Source: an uncultured Ferrovibrio sp.
Lineage (GTDB): Bacteria > Pseudomonadota > Alphaproteobacteria > Ferrovibrionales > Ferrovibrionaceae
Direction: 5' to 3'
Length of the DNA: 64,000 bases
Assembly: GCF_937960835.1 (NCBI RefSeq)
Contig: NZ_CALGPC010000009.1
Coordinates: forward strand, 186,001 to 250,000
Below, in pieces: positions 44,086-52,524 of the stretch. The notes beneath the pieces were generated by a model, which was not told the origin of the DNA, ran no database searches, and saw nothing but the letters and a program-made list of their open reading frames with translations. The position numbers and the translations under genes were made by a program. Positions within the stretch are counted from its first letter, which is position 1; every line of letters begins with the position of its first letter.

Positions 44086-45801
44086 ATGACCGCACCGTTC
44101 TGGGAAAAATCCTATCCAGCCGGCGTGACCTGGGCGCAGAATTTCCAGGCCAAACCGATCTGGACCCTGTTCGACGATGCCGTGGCCCGGTTCGCCCCGC
44201 GCCCCTGCCTGAATTTCATGGGCAAAGTTTATACCTATGCCGCCATTTCGGATCTGATTGACCGGGCCGCCAAGGGCTTCCAGCAGCTCGGCGTCGGCCC
44301 CGGCGTGCATGTTGGCCTGTTCCTGCCGAATACCCCGCATTACGTGATCTGCTTCTTCGCCATTTTGAAGGCTGGAGGCCGGGTGGTGAACTACAGCCCG
44401 CTCGATGCCGAGCGTGAGCTGCGCTACAAGATCGAAGACAGCCAGACCGACATCATCGTCACCCTCGATCTCAAGGCGCTGTACGGCAATATCAGCAAAA
44501 TGCTGGGCAGCACGCGTCTGAAGAAGATCGTCGTCTGCCGCCTGCCCGATGTGCTGCCCTTCCCGAAGAACATTCTGTTCCCCCTGGCCAAGGGCAAGGA
44601 AATCGCCAGCGTCCCGAAGGACGACAAGCATATCCGCTTCAGCGATCTCATTGCTAATGACGGCCGTTACACGCCACACCCGGTGAAGGATCCAGTCGAA
44701 GAAGTGGCGATCCTGCAATATACCGGCGGCACCACCGGCCAGCCCAAAGGCGCGATGCTGACCCACGGCAACATCACCGCCACGGTGCAGATGTATGCAA
44801 GCTGGACCGAGAACAGCGAGGCGCTGAAGCTGGAAGACGGCAAGGAGAGGGTCATGATGGTCCTCCCCATGTTCCATATCTATGGCCTGAGCGCGGTGCT
44901 GCTGCGCATGCTGATCATCGGCGCCGAATTCATCCTGCATCCGCGCTTTGAGCTGAAAGCCGTGGTGGAGGATCTGCACAAGAAGAAGATCACCATCTTT
45001 CCCGGCGTGCCCACCATGTACGCCGCCATCGTCAACTTCCCGGATCTGAAGAATTACGATCTCTCGGCCCTGAAGTTCTGCGCTTCCGGCGGCGCGCCGC
45101 TGCCAGCGGAGATTCAGGACAAGTTCGAAACGATCACCGGCCACAAGATGATCGAGGGCTGGGGCATGACCGAGACCTCGCCGGCCGGTACCCAGACCAT
45201 CTATGGCGGCAAGCGCAAGCGCGGCTCCTGCGGCCTGCCGCTGCCCGGCGTGATCATCGAGATCGTCGATGTCGACGATCCACTGAAGGTGCTGGGCGTG
45301 AACCAGACCGGCGAAATCTGCATCAGCGGCCCGAACGTCATGAAGGGCTACTGGAACAAGCCGGAAGCAACGGCAGAAGCCTTCGCCGGCGGCCGCTTCC
45401 ATACCGGCGACGTCGGCTACATGGATGAGGAAGGCTATATCTTCATTGTCGACCGCAAGAAGGACATGATCCTGTCCGGCGGCTTCAACGTCTACCCGCG
45501 CAACATCGAGGAAGCGATCTACGAGCATCCCAGCGTCGAGGAATGCACCGTGATCGGCATTCCCGATCAGTATCGCGGGCAGTCGGCCAAGGCCTTCATC
45601 AAGCTGAAGCCCGGCGCGGAGCCCTTCACCTTCGAGCAGCTCAGGGACTTCCTCAAGGACAAGCTCGGCAAGCATGAAATGCCGGTGGCGATGGAAATCC
45701 GTGACGCCCTGCCGAAGACCCTGATCGGCAAGCTTTCGAAGAAGGAGCTTGTCGAGGAAGAGCTGAAGAAGGCCGAAAGCGGCAAACAGGCCGCAAGCTG
45801 A
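44086..45801 (+). CDS. Long-chain acyl-CoA ligase (AMP-binding)
   Basis: 571 residues. The adenylate-forming motifs are LQYTGGTTGQPKGAMLTHGN (P-loop), GWGMTETSPAG and the hinge/lysine region HTGDVGYMDEEGYIFIVDRK with GGFNVYPRNIEE. The catalytic Lys is in KTLIGKLSKKEL. It activates a fatty acid to acyl-CoA at the cytoplasmic membrane, feeding the nearby dehydrogenases and hydratases. The start ATG at 44086 follows a GGGGGAGAAA site. It is a FadD-type enzyme, but I leave the symbol blank because several paralogues are usual. A terminator follows. Confidence 0.94.
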   Translation: MTAPFWEKSYPAGVTWAQNFQAKPIWTLFDDAVARFAPRPCLNFMGKVYTYAAISDLIDRAAKGFQQLGVGPGVHVGLFLPNTPHYVICFFAILKAGGRVVNYSPLDAERELRYKIEDSQTDIIVTLDLKALYGNISKMLGSTRLKKIVVCRLPDVLPFPKNILFPLAKGKEIASVPKDDKHIRFSDLIANDGRYTPHPVKDPVEEVAILQYTGGTTGQPKGAMLTHGNITATVQMYASWTENSEALKLEDGKERVMMVLPMFHIYGLSAVLLRMLIIGAEFILHPRFELKAVVEDLHKKKITIFPGVPTMYAAIVNFPDLKNYDLSALKFCASGGAPLPAEIQDKFETITGHKMIEGWGMTETSPAGTQTIYGGKRKRGSCGLPLPGVIIEIVDVDDPLKVLGVNQTGEICISGPNVMKGYWNKPEATAEAFAGGRFHTGDVGYMDEEGYIFIVDRKKDMILSGGFNVYPRNIEEAIYEHPSVEECTVIGIPDQYRGQSAKAFIKLKPGAEPFTFEQLRDFLKDKLGKHEMPVAMEIRDALPKTLIGKLSKKELVEEELKKAESGKQAAS

Positions 45802-45826
45802 GCGGCACAGACCGCAATGCAAAAAG

Positions 45827-45854
45827 AAAAGCCCCGGATCCGTCCGGGGCTTTT
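45827..45854. terminator. Bidirectional terminator between the acyl-CoA ligase and DHDPS-family genes
   Basis: AAAAGCCCCGGA pairs perfectly with TCCGGGGCTTTT around TCCG. The stem has a T-run to the right and an A-run to the left, so it can serve both convergent genes. Confidence 0.92.
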
Positions 45855-45873
45855 GGTGTATGGGCGTCTGCCT

Positions 45874-46815
45874 TTATTCAGCCGCCTGAGCCGTGGCCAG
45901 GCTGGCATCCCAGGCCTTCAATGCCTGCGCGACAGGCTGCACCCTCGCCTTCTGTTCGGCATTGAGATTGCTCATCAGCGGCAGCATCGGCCCCATTTCC
46001 GCGATCCCGGCCAGACTGACGGCATCATGCAGGACGCGGAGCGGATTGATGCTATCGCGCAGATCCTCTAGCGGCAGGAAGGCCTCGCGCAGGCGTTCCG
46101 CCTCGGCCCAATCGCCGCGCTGGATCGCGCCGAGGATCGCGTTGGAACCGCGCGGCGCGATGCAGACGGAGCCGGAAGTAAAGCCGCCCAGGCCAAACTC
46201 GCGCAGATGCACGATGGCCGGACGTTCGCCGATGCCGCTGATCACCAATTTCGGATCGACATGGTCCAGTAGCCGCCGCAGGTAATCGTCCTGCGCCGGA
46301 TCGGCATGAACGGTACCGTATTTCACCGCACAGACGAAGCCGTCTTTCACCAGGCGCCCCGCCGCCTCGGGATGGATGTAGTTGTCGGACTTGATATAGA
46401 GGATCAGCGGCTTGCCCATGGTGACTGCCGCGCGGCGCAGGCCGACCTCAATTCCGTCCGGCGTGGCCGGGAAGGTCTGCGGCAGCGCCATGGCTGTCGG
46501 CACCTTTGAGCCGCGCAGAATCTTGGCTTGGTCGATCAGCTTGCCGTAATCGGGCCCGAAGGACGGGATCAGCCAGGTATCCGGACCGACCGCGTCGCAC
46601 AGGAACTCCAGAACCTCCGCGTATTCACTGACCGGAAGGTTATAGAAATTGGCGTTGCCGCCATACATCAGGCTGCGAATCCCGCCGGCCTCAAGATACG
46701 CAATGAGCTGGCGATTCGCTTCTTCGTTGAGGGTCAGATCGGAATAGCGCGCCAGCGGCGGCACCGCAAAAACGGACGCCGCCAGATCGGCCGGCGTTAC
46801 CGGAGACGTTTTCAT
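45874..46815 (-). CDS. Dihydrodipicolinate synthase / N-acetylneuraminate lyase family enzyme
   Basis: A 313-residue class I aldolase-fold protein. The YGGNANFYNLPVSEY block (about 51-65) is the DHDPS-family N-terminal signature, Tyr is near 140 in LILYIKSDNYIHPE, and the Schiff-base Lys near 165 in FVCAVKYGT. Members include dihydrodipicolinate synthase, aldolases and the L-2-keto-3-deoxyarabonate dehydratase of Azospirillum. The arabonate-type dehydratase and HpaI aldolase lie about 3-6 kb away. So it may act in that sugar-acid route rather than in lysine synthesis, but this is inference. Confidence 0.88.
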   Translation of the reverse strand: MKTSPVTPADLAASVFAVPPLARYSDLTLNEEANRQLIAYLEAGGIRSLMYGGNANFYNLPVSEYAEVLEFLCDAVGPDTWLIPSFGPDYGKLIDQAKILRGSKVPTAMALPQTFPATPDGIEVGLRRAAVTMGKPLILYIKSDNYIHPEAAGRLVKDGFVCAVKYGTVHADPAQDDYLRRLLDHVDPKLVISGIGERPAIVHLREFGLGGFTSGSVCIAPRGSNAILGAIQRGDWAEAERLREAFLPLEDLRDSINPLRVLHDAVSLAGIAEMGPMLPLMSNLNAEQKARVQPVAQALKAWDASLATAQAAE

Positions 46816-46888
46816 TCTGTTTGCTCCAACTGGTCGTTCCTCCTAATCTGCTAGAGTAAGCAACTTCCACCCCCCTCTGCAAAGCGAA

Positions 46889-49018
46889 ATGTCGCTGCCC
46901 CCCGCTGACGCCGAATACCGAAGGACCTACCTCGCGCCGTTTCTGCGGGCATCGATCCGTGCCATCGAAGGCGGCCAGTTGGGGCAGGCGGATGGGGTGC
47001 TCGACGGTATACTGCAGAAGGAGCCGGACTTTCCCGATGCCCTGCATCTGAAGAGCCATATCGCGCTCCAGCGCGGCAATCTGCCGGTGGCAAAACAGAT
47101 GATCGAGCGCGCGATCGACCTCGCCCTCGAAACCGGCACGCCGGTTGAACAGTATTATCTGACGCGGGGCCATATCCTCCTCGCCGATGGCGCCTATGAC
47201 CTTGCGCGGGAAAGCTTCGACGAAGCGCTCGCCATCGACCCGGAGCTGGCCGGCGCCTATGTCGGGCATGCTCATGCCGATCTGACGGAGGGCAAGTTCG
47301 ACAGCGCCATCGAGGCATTGTCCATCGCGCAGCGAAAATCGCCGCAGCCCGATCCGGAAATCAATTACCTTTGCGGCTATGCGCTGCTGGGCAGCGGCGA
47401 GACACAGCGCGCGCTGGAGCACTTCACCGTGGCGCTGAAGACCGCGCCCAATATCGTTCGCTACAAGACGGGCTTCGCCCGCGCGCTGAGCGCGCAGCGT
47501 ATTGAGCAGCCCGATCCCGCCTTGACAGAGTTGATCCTGTCCCTGCTGGGCAAACCGGGCGTCGAACCGCGCGATCTCGCGGCCTATATCGAAGGCATCA
47601 TCCTGGCGAGCCCCAGCATCTCGGCTCTGGCTGTGCTGGAAAACCTGCCGATGGATGCCGTTGCGGCCCATCTGGAATTGCCTGACTTTTCAGATCCGGC
47701 CGAAGATCCCGCTGTCGCGGCCTGGCTGCGGTATGGTCTGGTCAGTTCGCTGGAGCTTCAGAATCGACTGAATGCCTTGCGCCGCGGGGCATTGTATCTC
47801 GCCGCCCATAAACCGGCCGCATTACAACGCTTCGCATCCTTGCTGTCGCTGCTGGCGATCAGTGCCTTCCATGCGGAATACATCGATCCGGTCGGCGGTG
47901 CCGAGCAGGAACTGCTGTCGCGCTTGGACGCAACTCTCACAGATTCCGACCCGTTGCTGACGGCCGCACAATTCGCCGTCTACGCCTGCTACCGCCCGTT
48001 ATGGCGGCGCGAGGATGCACCTCGCCTGTCGAACCAGACATGGCCGATCGCCTATCAGGAACTGAAATGCATCCAGCTTGACGAGCCATTGGTGGAACGT
48101 GCCCTGCTGGACTCGACACCGGTACTGACCCCCATCGATGAAGCCAGCCAGGCTGTGCACGAGATGTATGAGGAAAGCCCGTTCCCGCGCTGGCAGCAGC
48201 CGGTCCTCAGCATGCCATCGGCTTTGGCGATCCGCTTGCGCGCGGCCCTGCCCTACCAAACCTTGCCGCTGCCCTATTGTGCCGCGCCGGACATTCTCGT
48301 CGCCGGCTGTGGTACGGGACTGCATGCCATCCTGGCCAGCACCAGCTACTACAATTGCCGGGTGCTGGCGGTCGATCTCAGCCGCGCCAGCCTTGCCTAT
48401 GCCCGCCGCAAGGCCGCCGAACTCGGCATCTGCAATCTCGACTTCGCCCAGGCCGACATCCTGCGACTGGGTGAGATCGAACGACGCTTTGACATAATCG
48501 AAAGCTTTGGCGTGCTGCATCATTTGCGCGATCCTGCGGCCGGGCTGGCACAGCTCATCACCCTGCTCAAGCCCGACGGCTTCATGATGCTGGGGCTGTA
48601 TAGCGAAATCACCCGCCGTGACGTGGTTGCGGCCCGCGAACTTATCGCCCGCCATGGCTACACCGACAGCGCGGAAGATATACGCCGCTTCCGGCACGAT
48701 CTGCCGCGCCTGGATGCAGCCTTGGCCGAGCGTCTGGCACGCTTCAGCGCCTTCCATGCCTTAAGCGATCTGCGCGATCTGCTGTTTCACCGCCGGGAGC
48801 ATCGCTATACGCCGCAGGGCATTCGGGCCTTGCTGGACGGAGCCGGGCTGGAGTTCCTCGGCTTCGAGTTCGGCCTGCCCAGCATTCTGGCAAAGTATCG
48901 CAGCCGCTTCCCCGACGATCCTTTGGCGGTCAATCTCGACAATTGGGCAGTAGTCGAACAGGACAACCCGGACCTGTTCGCCCATTGCTATCGTTTCTGG
49001 GTGCGCCGCAAGCGGTGA
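46889..49018 (+). CDS. TPR-repeat and SAM-methyltransferase fusion protein
   Basis: 709 residues. The first ~200 residues hold tetratricopeptide repeats (GQADGVLDGILQKEPDFPDA, YDLARESFDEALAIDPELAG, TQRALEHFTVALKTAPNIVR). A long alpha-helical middle (about 200-440) is not clearly repeat-type. A class I methyltransferase follows: motif I is DILVAGCGTGLHAI (about 467-480), then VLAVDLSRASLAYARRKAAE, IESFGVLHHLRDP and LKPDGFMMLGLYS. The target is unknown. Similar fusions occur in Rhodospirillales. Its stop abuts the stop of the convergent HpaI aldolase gene with zero bases between. Confidence 0.88.
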   Translation: MSLPPADAEYRRTYLAPFLRASIRAIEGGQLGQADGVLDGILQKEPDFPDALHLKSHIALQRGNLPVAKQMIERAIDLALETGTPVEQYYLTRGHILLADGAYDLARESFDEALAIDPELAGAYVGHAHADLTEGKFDSAIEALSIAQRKSPQPDPEINYLCGYALLGSGETQRALEHFTVALKTAPNIVRYKTGFARALSAQRIEQPDPALTELILSLLGKPGVEPRDLAAYIEGIILASPSISALAVLENLPMDAVAAHLELPDFSDPAEDPAVAAWLRYGLVSSLELQNRLNALRRGALYLAAHKPAALQRFASLLSLLAISAFHAEYIDPVGGAEQELLSRLDATLTDSDPLLTAAQFAVYACYRPLWRREDAPRLSNQTWPIAYQELKCIQLDEPLVERALLDSTPVLTPIDEASQAVHEMYEESPFPRWQQPVLSMPSALAIRLRAALPYQTLPLPYCAAPDILVAGCGTGLHAILASTSYYNCRVLAVDLSRASLAYARRKAAELGICNLDFAQADILRLGEIERRFDIIESFGVLHHLRDPAAGLAQLITLLKPDGFMMLGLYSEITRRDVVAARELIARHGYTDSAEDIRRFRHDLPRLDAALAERLARFSAFHALSDLRDLLFHRREHRYTPQGIRALLDGAGLEFLGFEFGLPSILAKYRSRFPDDPLAVNLDNWAVVEQDNPDLFAHCYRFWVRRKR

Positions 49019-49804
49019 TCAGCGGCCAAGATGGCTGCGGAAGCGCTTGACGATCTCGCGCGTCGCCTTGGTCAGCAGGCCCTGATCCACGCCGACAGCA
49101 ACGAAGGTGAAGCCGGCATCGAAATAGCGCCGTGCATCGTCTTCGTTGGGCGCCAGGATGCCGCAGGGCTTGCCTGCCGCCTTGCAAAGCTCCAGGCCGC
49201 GCATGATCGCCGCCTGCGCCTCCGGATGCGCCGGGTTGCCGAGATGGCCGACATCGGCGGACAGATCGGCCGGGCCGATGAAGATGCCGTCGATGCCGTC
49301 GACCTTGGCGATCTCCGGGATACGTTCCAGCGCCGCGCGGGTCTCGACCTGAACGATGACGCCAATTTCTTCCGAAGCCTTGGCGTGATAATCGGCGATC
49401 AGGCCGTAGCGGTTGGCCCGCTGTGAGCCGGAAACGCCACGAATGCCATGCGGCGGATAACGCGTGGCAGCCACTGCCTGGGCCGCTTCCTCGGCACTCT
49501 GCACGAAGGGCAGGATCAGGTTGGGCGATCCAATATCCAAAAAGCGTTTGATCAGCACCGGATCGTTCCAGGCCGGGCGCACCACCGGGGTGGCGGTGGT
49601 GTTGGCGTCGATCTGCATGGCCTGCAGTTGCTGCAGCACCATCGGCAGTTCATTGGGCGAATGCTCGGTGTCGATCACCACCCAGTCAAAGCCCGCCGTA
49701 GCAACGATCTCGGCCACGATGTTGCTGCACAGCATGCTCCACAGACCGATCTGCGGCCGTCCTTCCTTGAGCGCGCGCTTGAACGCGTTCACTGGCAATT
49801 TCAT
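49019..49804 (-). CDS. HpcH/HpaI-family 2-keto-3-deoxy sugar-acid aldolase
   Basis: 261 residues. Start IGLWSMLCSNIVAEIVATAG, catalytic His in VVIDTEHSPNELPMV, substrate-loop Arg in YPPHGIRGVSGSQRANRYG, metal ligands in IVQVETRAALERI and GIDGIFIGPADLSADVGHLG. This class II (metal) aldolase family cleaves 4-hydroxy-2-oxoacids into pyruvate and an aldehyde (HpaI, RhmA, GarL). The 18-base gap to the upstream dehydratase gene in the same direction indicates an operon. With the dehydratase it could split 2-keto-3-deoxy-pentonate into pyruvate and glycolaldehyde. Confidence 0.92.
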   Translation of the reverse strand: MKLPVNAFKRALKEGRPQIGLWSMLCSNIVAEIVATAGFDWVVIDTEHSPNELPMVLQQLQAMQIDANTTATPVVRPAWNDPVLIKRFLDIGSPNLILPFVQSAEEAAQAVAATRYPPHGIRGVSGSQRANRYGLIADYHAKASEEIGVIVQVETRAALERIPEIAKVDGIDGIFIGPADLSADVGHLGNPAHPEAQAAIMRGLELCKAAGKPCGILAPNEDDARRYFDAGFTFVAVGVDQGLLTKATREIVKRFRSHLGR

Positions 49805-49822
49805 CTTATGTCTCCAGTCGGT

Positions 49823-51562
49823 TCAGTGGATTTCGGGTTCCGGCGTGGGGGCACCGGCATGCAGGAAGTCGAAGTCGCAGCCGCGTTCAGCCTGCGTGAT
49901 GTGCTGTGAGAACATCGCGCCATAGCCGCGCTGATAGCGCGGCGGCGGCGGCGTCCAGGCAGCGCGGCGCGCAGCTAGTTCTTCATCCGAGACCTTCAGG
50001 TCCAGCCGCCGCTCGGCCACATTCAATTCGATCATGTCGCCGGTACGCACCAGCGCCAGCGGCCCGCCGATGTAGGACTCCGGCGAGATGTGCAGCACGC
50101 AGGTACCGTAAGACGTGCCGCTCATGCGGGCATCCGACATGCGCACCATGTCACGCACGCCCTGCTGCAGCAGCTTCTTCGGGATCGGCAACATGCCCCA
50201 TTCGGGCATGCCAGGGCCGCCTTGCGGGCCTGAGTTGCGCAGAATGAGTACGCTGTCCGGGGTCACCGGCAGATTGGGATCGTCGATGCGAGCGGCCATG
50301 TCGTTGTAGTCCTCAAACACCATGGCCGGGCCGGTATGGTTGAGCAGCTTCGGATCGGCGGCGCTCGGCTTGATCACCGCGCCATTGGGCGCGAGATTGC
50401 CGAACAGGACCACGAGACCGCCGCTTTCCGCAATCGGATTGTCCAGCGAGCGGATGACATCGTCGTTATGCGGCTTGGCCCCGGCGATATTCTCGCCCAG
50501 CGTCTTGCCGTTCGCGGTCATGCAATGCAGCTTCAGCTTCGGCGCGAGCTGGCTGAGCAGGGCGCGGATGCCGCCGGCGAAGTAAAAATCCTCCATGAGG
50601 TATTTGCCGCTCGGCCGCAGATTGGCGATTACCGGCACCTCGCGGGAAATCTCGTCGAAGCGCTTGAGCGGCAGATCGACGCCGGCGCGTGCCGCCATGG
50701 CGACGAGATGGATGATGCAGTTGGTCGAGCCACCGACCGCCATCGCGAAAGTAACGGCGTTGTCGAAGGAATCGGCCGAAAGGATGTCGGTCGGCTTGAG
50801 ATCCTCCCAGACCATCTCGACGATCCGCCGTCCGGTATAGCTGGCCATGCGAGCATGGCCGGAATCTGCCGCCGGGATCGAGCTCGAGCCGGGCAGGCTC
50901 AGGCCCAGTGTTTCGGCGATGCCGGTCATGGTGGAGGCCGTGCCCATGGTCATGCAGTGGCCTGGACCGCGTGCGATGCCCTCCTCGATCTCGCCCCAGG
51001 CCTGCCGGTCGATATTGCCGGCGCGCAGCTCGGCCCAGTATTTCCAGGCGTCCGAGCCGCTGCCCAGCGTGTTGCCGCGCCAGTTGCCGCGCAGCATTGG
51101 CCCTGCAGGCATGAAGATCGCCGGGATGTTCATGCTGATGGCGCCCATGATCAGCGCCGGGGTGGTCTTGTCGCAGCCCCCCATCAGCACCGCGCCGTCG
51201 ATCGGATAGGAGCGCAGCAGTTCCTCCGTCTCCATCGCCAGCAGATTGCGGTAGAGCATGGTGGAGGGCTTCTGGAACGGCTCGCTCAGGCTGATCGCCG
51301 GCAGTTCCAGGGGAAAGCCGCCGGCCTGCCACACGCCGCGCTTCACCTCTTCGGCGCGCTGGCGGAAATGGGTATGGCAGGGATTGATGTCGCTCCAGGT
51401 ATTGATGATGCCGATCACCGGCTTGCCGGCGAAATCCTCACGGCTGAACCCGATCTGGAAACTGCGCGAACGATGGCCGAAGGAACGCAGATCGTCGACT
51501 CCAAACCAGCGGTGGCTCCGCAAATCCTCAGGCCGCTTCACACGGCGCCGGCCATCACTCAT
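49823..51562 (-). CDS. IlvD/Edd-family dehydratase, L-arabonate dehydratase type
   Basis: A 579-residue [2Fe-2S] dehydratase. Cluster ligands fit C62 (INPCHTHF), C130 (LMGGCDKTT) and C203 (GHCMTMGTAS), and Lys 132 next to the second is the carbamylated metal ligand of the family. The GSSSIPAADSGHARMA and GGSTNCIIHLVAMAARAG blocks are present. The C-terminal PPPPRYQRGYGAMFSQHI ending is typical of the sugar-acid branch (L-arabonate/D-xylonate/altronate), not IlvD. It dehydrates a sugar acid to a 2-keto-3-deoxy acid. The HpaI-type aldolase is next. The exact sugar is uncertain. Confidence 0.92.
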   Translation of the reverse strand: MSDGRRRVKRPEDLRSHRWFGVDDLRSFGHRSRSFQIGFSREDFAGKPVIGIINTWSDINPCHTHFRQRAEEVKRGVWQAGGFPLELPAISLSEPFQKPSTMLYRNLLAMETEELLRSYPIDGAVLMGGCDKTTPALIMGAISMNIPAIFMPAGPMLRGNWRGNTLGSGSDAWKYWAELRAGNIDRQAWGEIEEGIARGPGHCMTMGTASTMTGIAETLGLSLPGSSSIPAADSGHARMASYTGRRIVEMVWEDLKPTDILSADSFDNAVTFAMAVGGSTNCIIHLVAMAARAGVDLPLKRFDEISREVPVIANLRPSGKYLMEDFYFAGGIRALLSQLAPKLKLHCMTANGKTLGENIAGAKPHNDDVIRSLDNPIAESGGLVVLFGNLAPNGAVIKPSAADPKLLNHTGPAMVFEDYNDMAARIDDPNLPVTPDSVLILRNSGPQGGPGMPEWGMLPIPKKLLQQGVRDMVRMSDARMSGTSYGTCVLHISPESYIGGPLALVRTGDMIELNVAERRLDLKVSDEELAARRAAWTPPPPRYQRGYGAMFSQHITQAERGCDFDFLHAGAPTPEPEIH

Positions 51563-51726
51563 AGACTGCCCCTCCTCCCGGGTATTTCGTTGAACAGTTT
51601 GGAATAACAGAAGAATTAATGTATGCGTGGCAAGAGGAAATTACTTACCGGCTGGGCCGCCGATTTGCTAGAACTGTTTCCGGCAATGGTTGAGCCGGGA
51701 GAGCAGGCAGGCTCGAAGGAGGGATC

Positions 51727-52308
51727 ATGACGCAACTTCCCACCGCACCCCAGACTCCGATTCCGGGCATGCCGGCTGGCATCGCCTCCGGACGCGCACT
51801 GACCGCTGGCGCGGATGTTTCTTCGAGCAGCAATGAATATCTCACCTTCGCCATCGACAATCAGTATTACGGTATCGACATTCTCTCGGTGCGCGAGATC
51901 CGCGCCTGGACCGAGGTGACCGGCCTGCCGAATACGCCCGACTACGTCCGCGGCATCATCAATCTGCGCGGCACTATCGTGCCGATCTACGATCTGCGCG
52001 TTCGCCTGGGCGGCGGCCGTACCAACCCGACCCGCATGCATGTGGTGATCGTCGTGGTGGCAGCCAACGGCACCTTCGGCCTGCTGGTGGATTCGGTTTC
52101 CGACATCCTGTCGATCGACAACCGCGACCTGCAGGCTGTGCCGGAAACGGGCATGGAAGCCGATAACCGCTTCCTGAGCGCGCTGGTCGCCCGCGAAGAG
52201 CGGATGGTCTCCATCATCGATCTCGACCGCTTGGTGAACCAGGACACCGCCGCTCAGCTGGAGCAACTGGCAGCGCAGCAGCCGGCCGCAGCCGAGCCCG
52301 CCGCTTAA
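51727..52308 (+). CDS. cheW: Chemotaxis coupling protein CheW
   Basis: 193 residues from an ATG with a strong GAAGGAGGG site. The SH3-like fold has YLTFAIDNQYYGIDILSVRE, VTGLPNTPDYVRGIINLRGT, the VPIYDLRVRLGG turn and FGLLVDSVSDILSID. It links receptor to CheA. An N-terminal Pro/Gly/Ser-rich 30-residue extension and an Ala-rich tail (QQPAAAEPAA) are additions to the core. It is followed by a chemoreceptor gene. No cheA, cheY, cheR or cheB is nearby, so partners are elsewhere. Confidence 0.95.
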   Translation: MTQLPTAPQTPIPGMPAGIASGRALTAGADVSSSSNEYLTFAIDNQYYGIDILSVREIRAWTEVTGLPNTPDYVRGIINLRGTIVPIYDLRVRLGGGRTNPTRMHVVIVVVAANGTFGLLVDSVSDILSIDNRDLQAVPETGMEADNRFLSALVAREERMVSIIDLDRLVNQDTAAQLEQLAAQQPAAAEPAA

Positions 52309-52524
52309 GTTGAGCCAGACAAAACCTACACCCCTGAAGGTTGGTGTCGGCTCGAAATCTCTGCGCAGCGGTCTGCGCCACTTTGGCGATGAGAGAGTGG
52401 TTCGCTGCCGTTATCTAATTTGTCGATAACGTCAAGAAATTTACCAAGCGACACACAATCACTGCCTGTAGCATGCGCCGCCAAATCGCCCGGATGTACC
52501 GGTGCGGCAACAGGGAACATCGCT

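Noticed and set aside
44065..45822. 585-codon leftward frame opposite the acyl-CoA ligase
   Set aside because: The ligase has all adenylate-forming motifs; the opposite frame has none.
52309..52524. Possible terminator or riboswitch between cheW and the receptor gene
   Set aside because: Only short imperfect stems (around GAGCC...GGCTC) and no T-run; not enough support.
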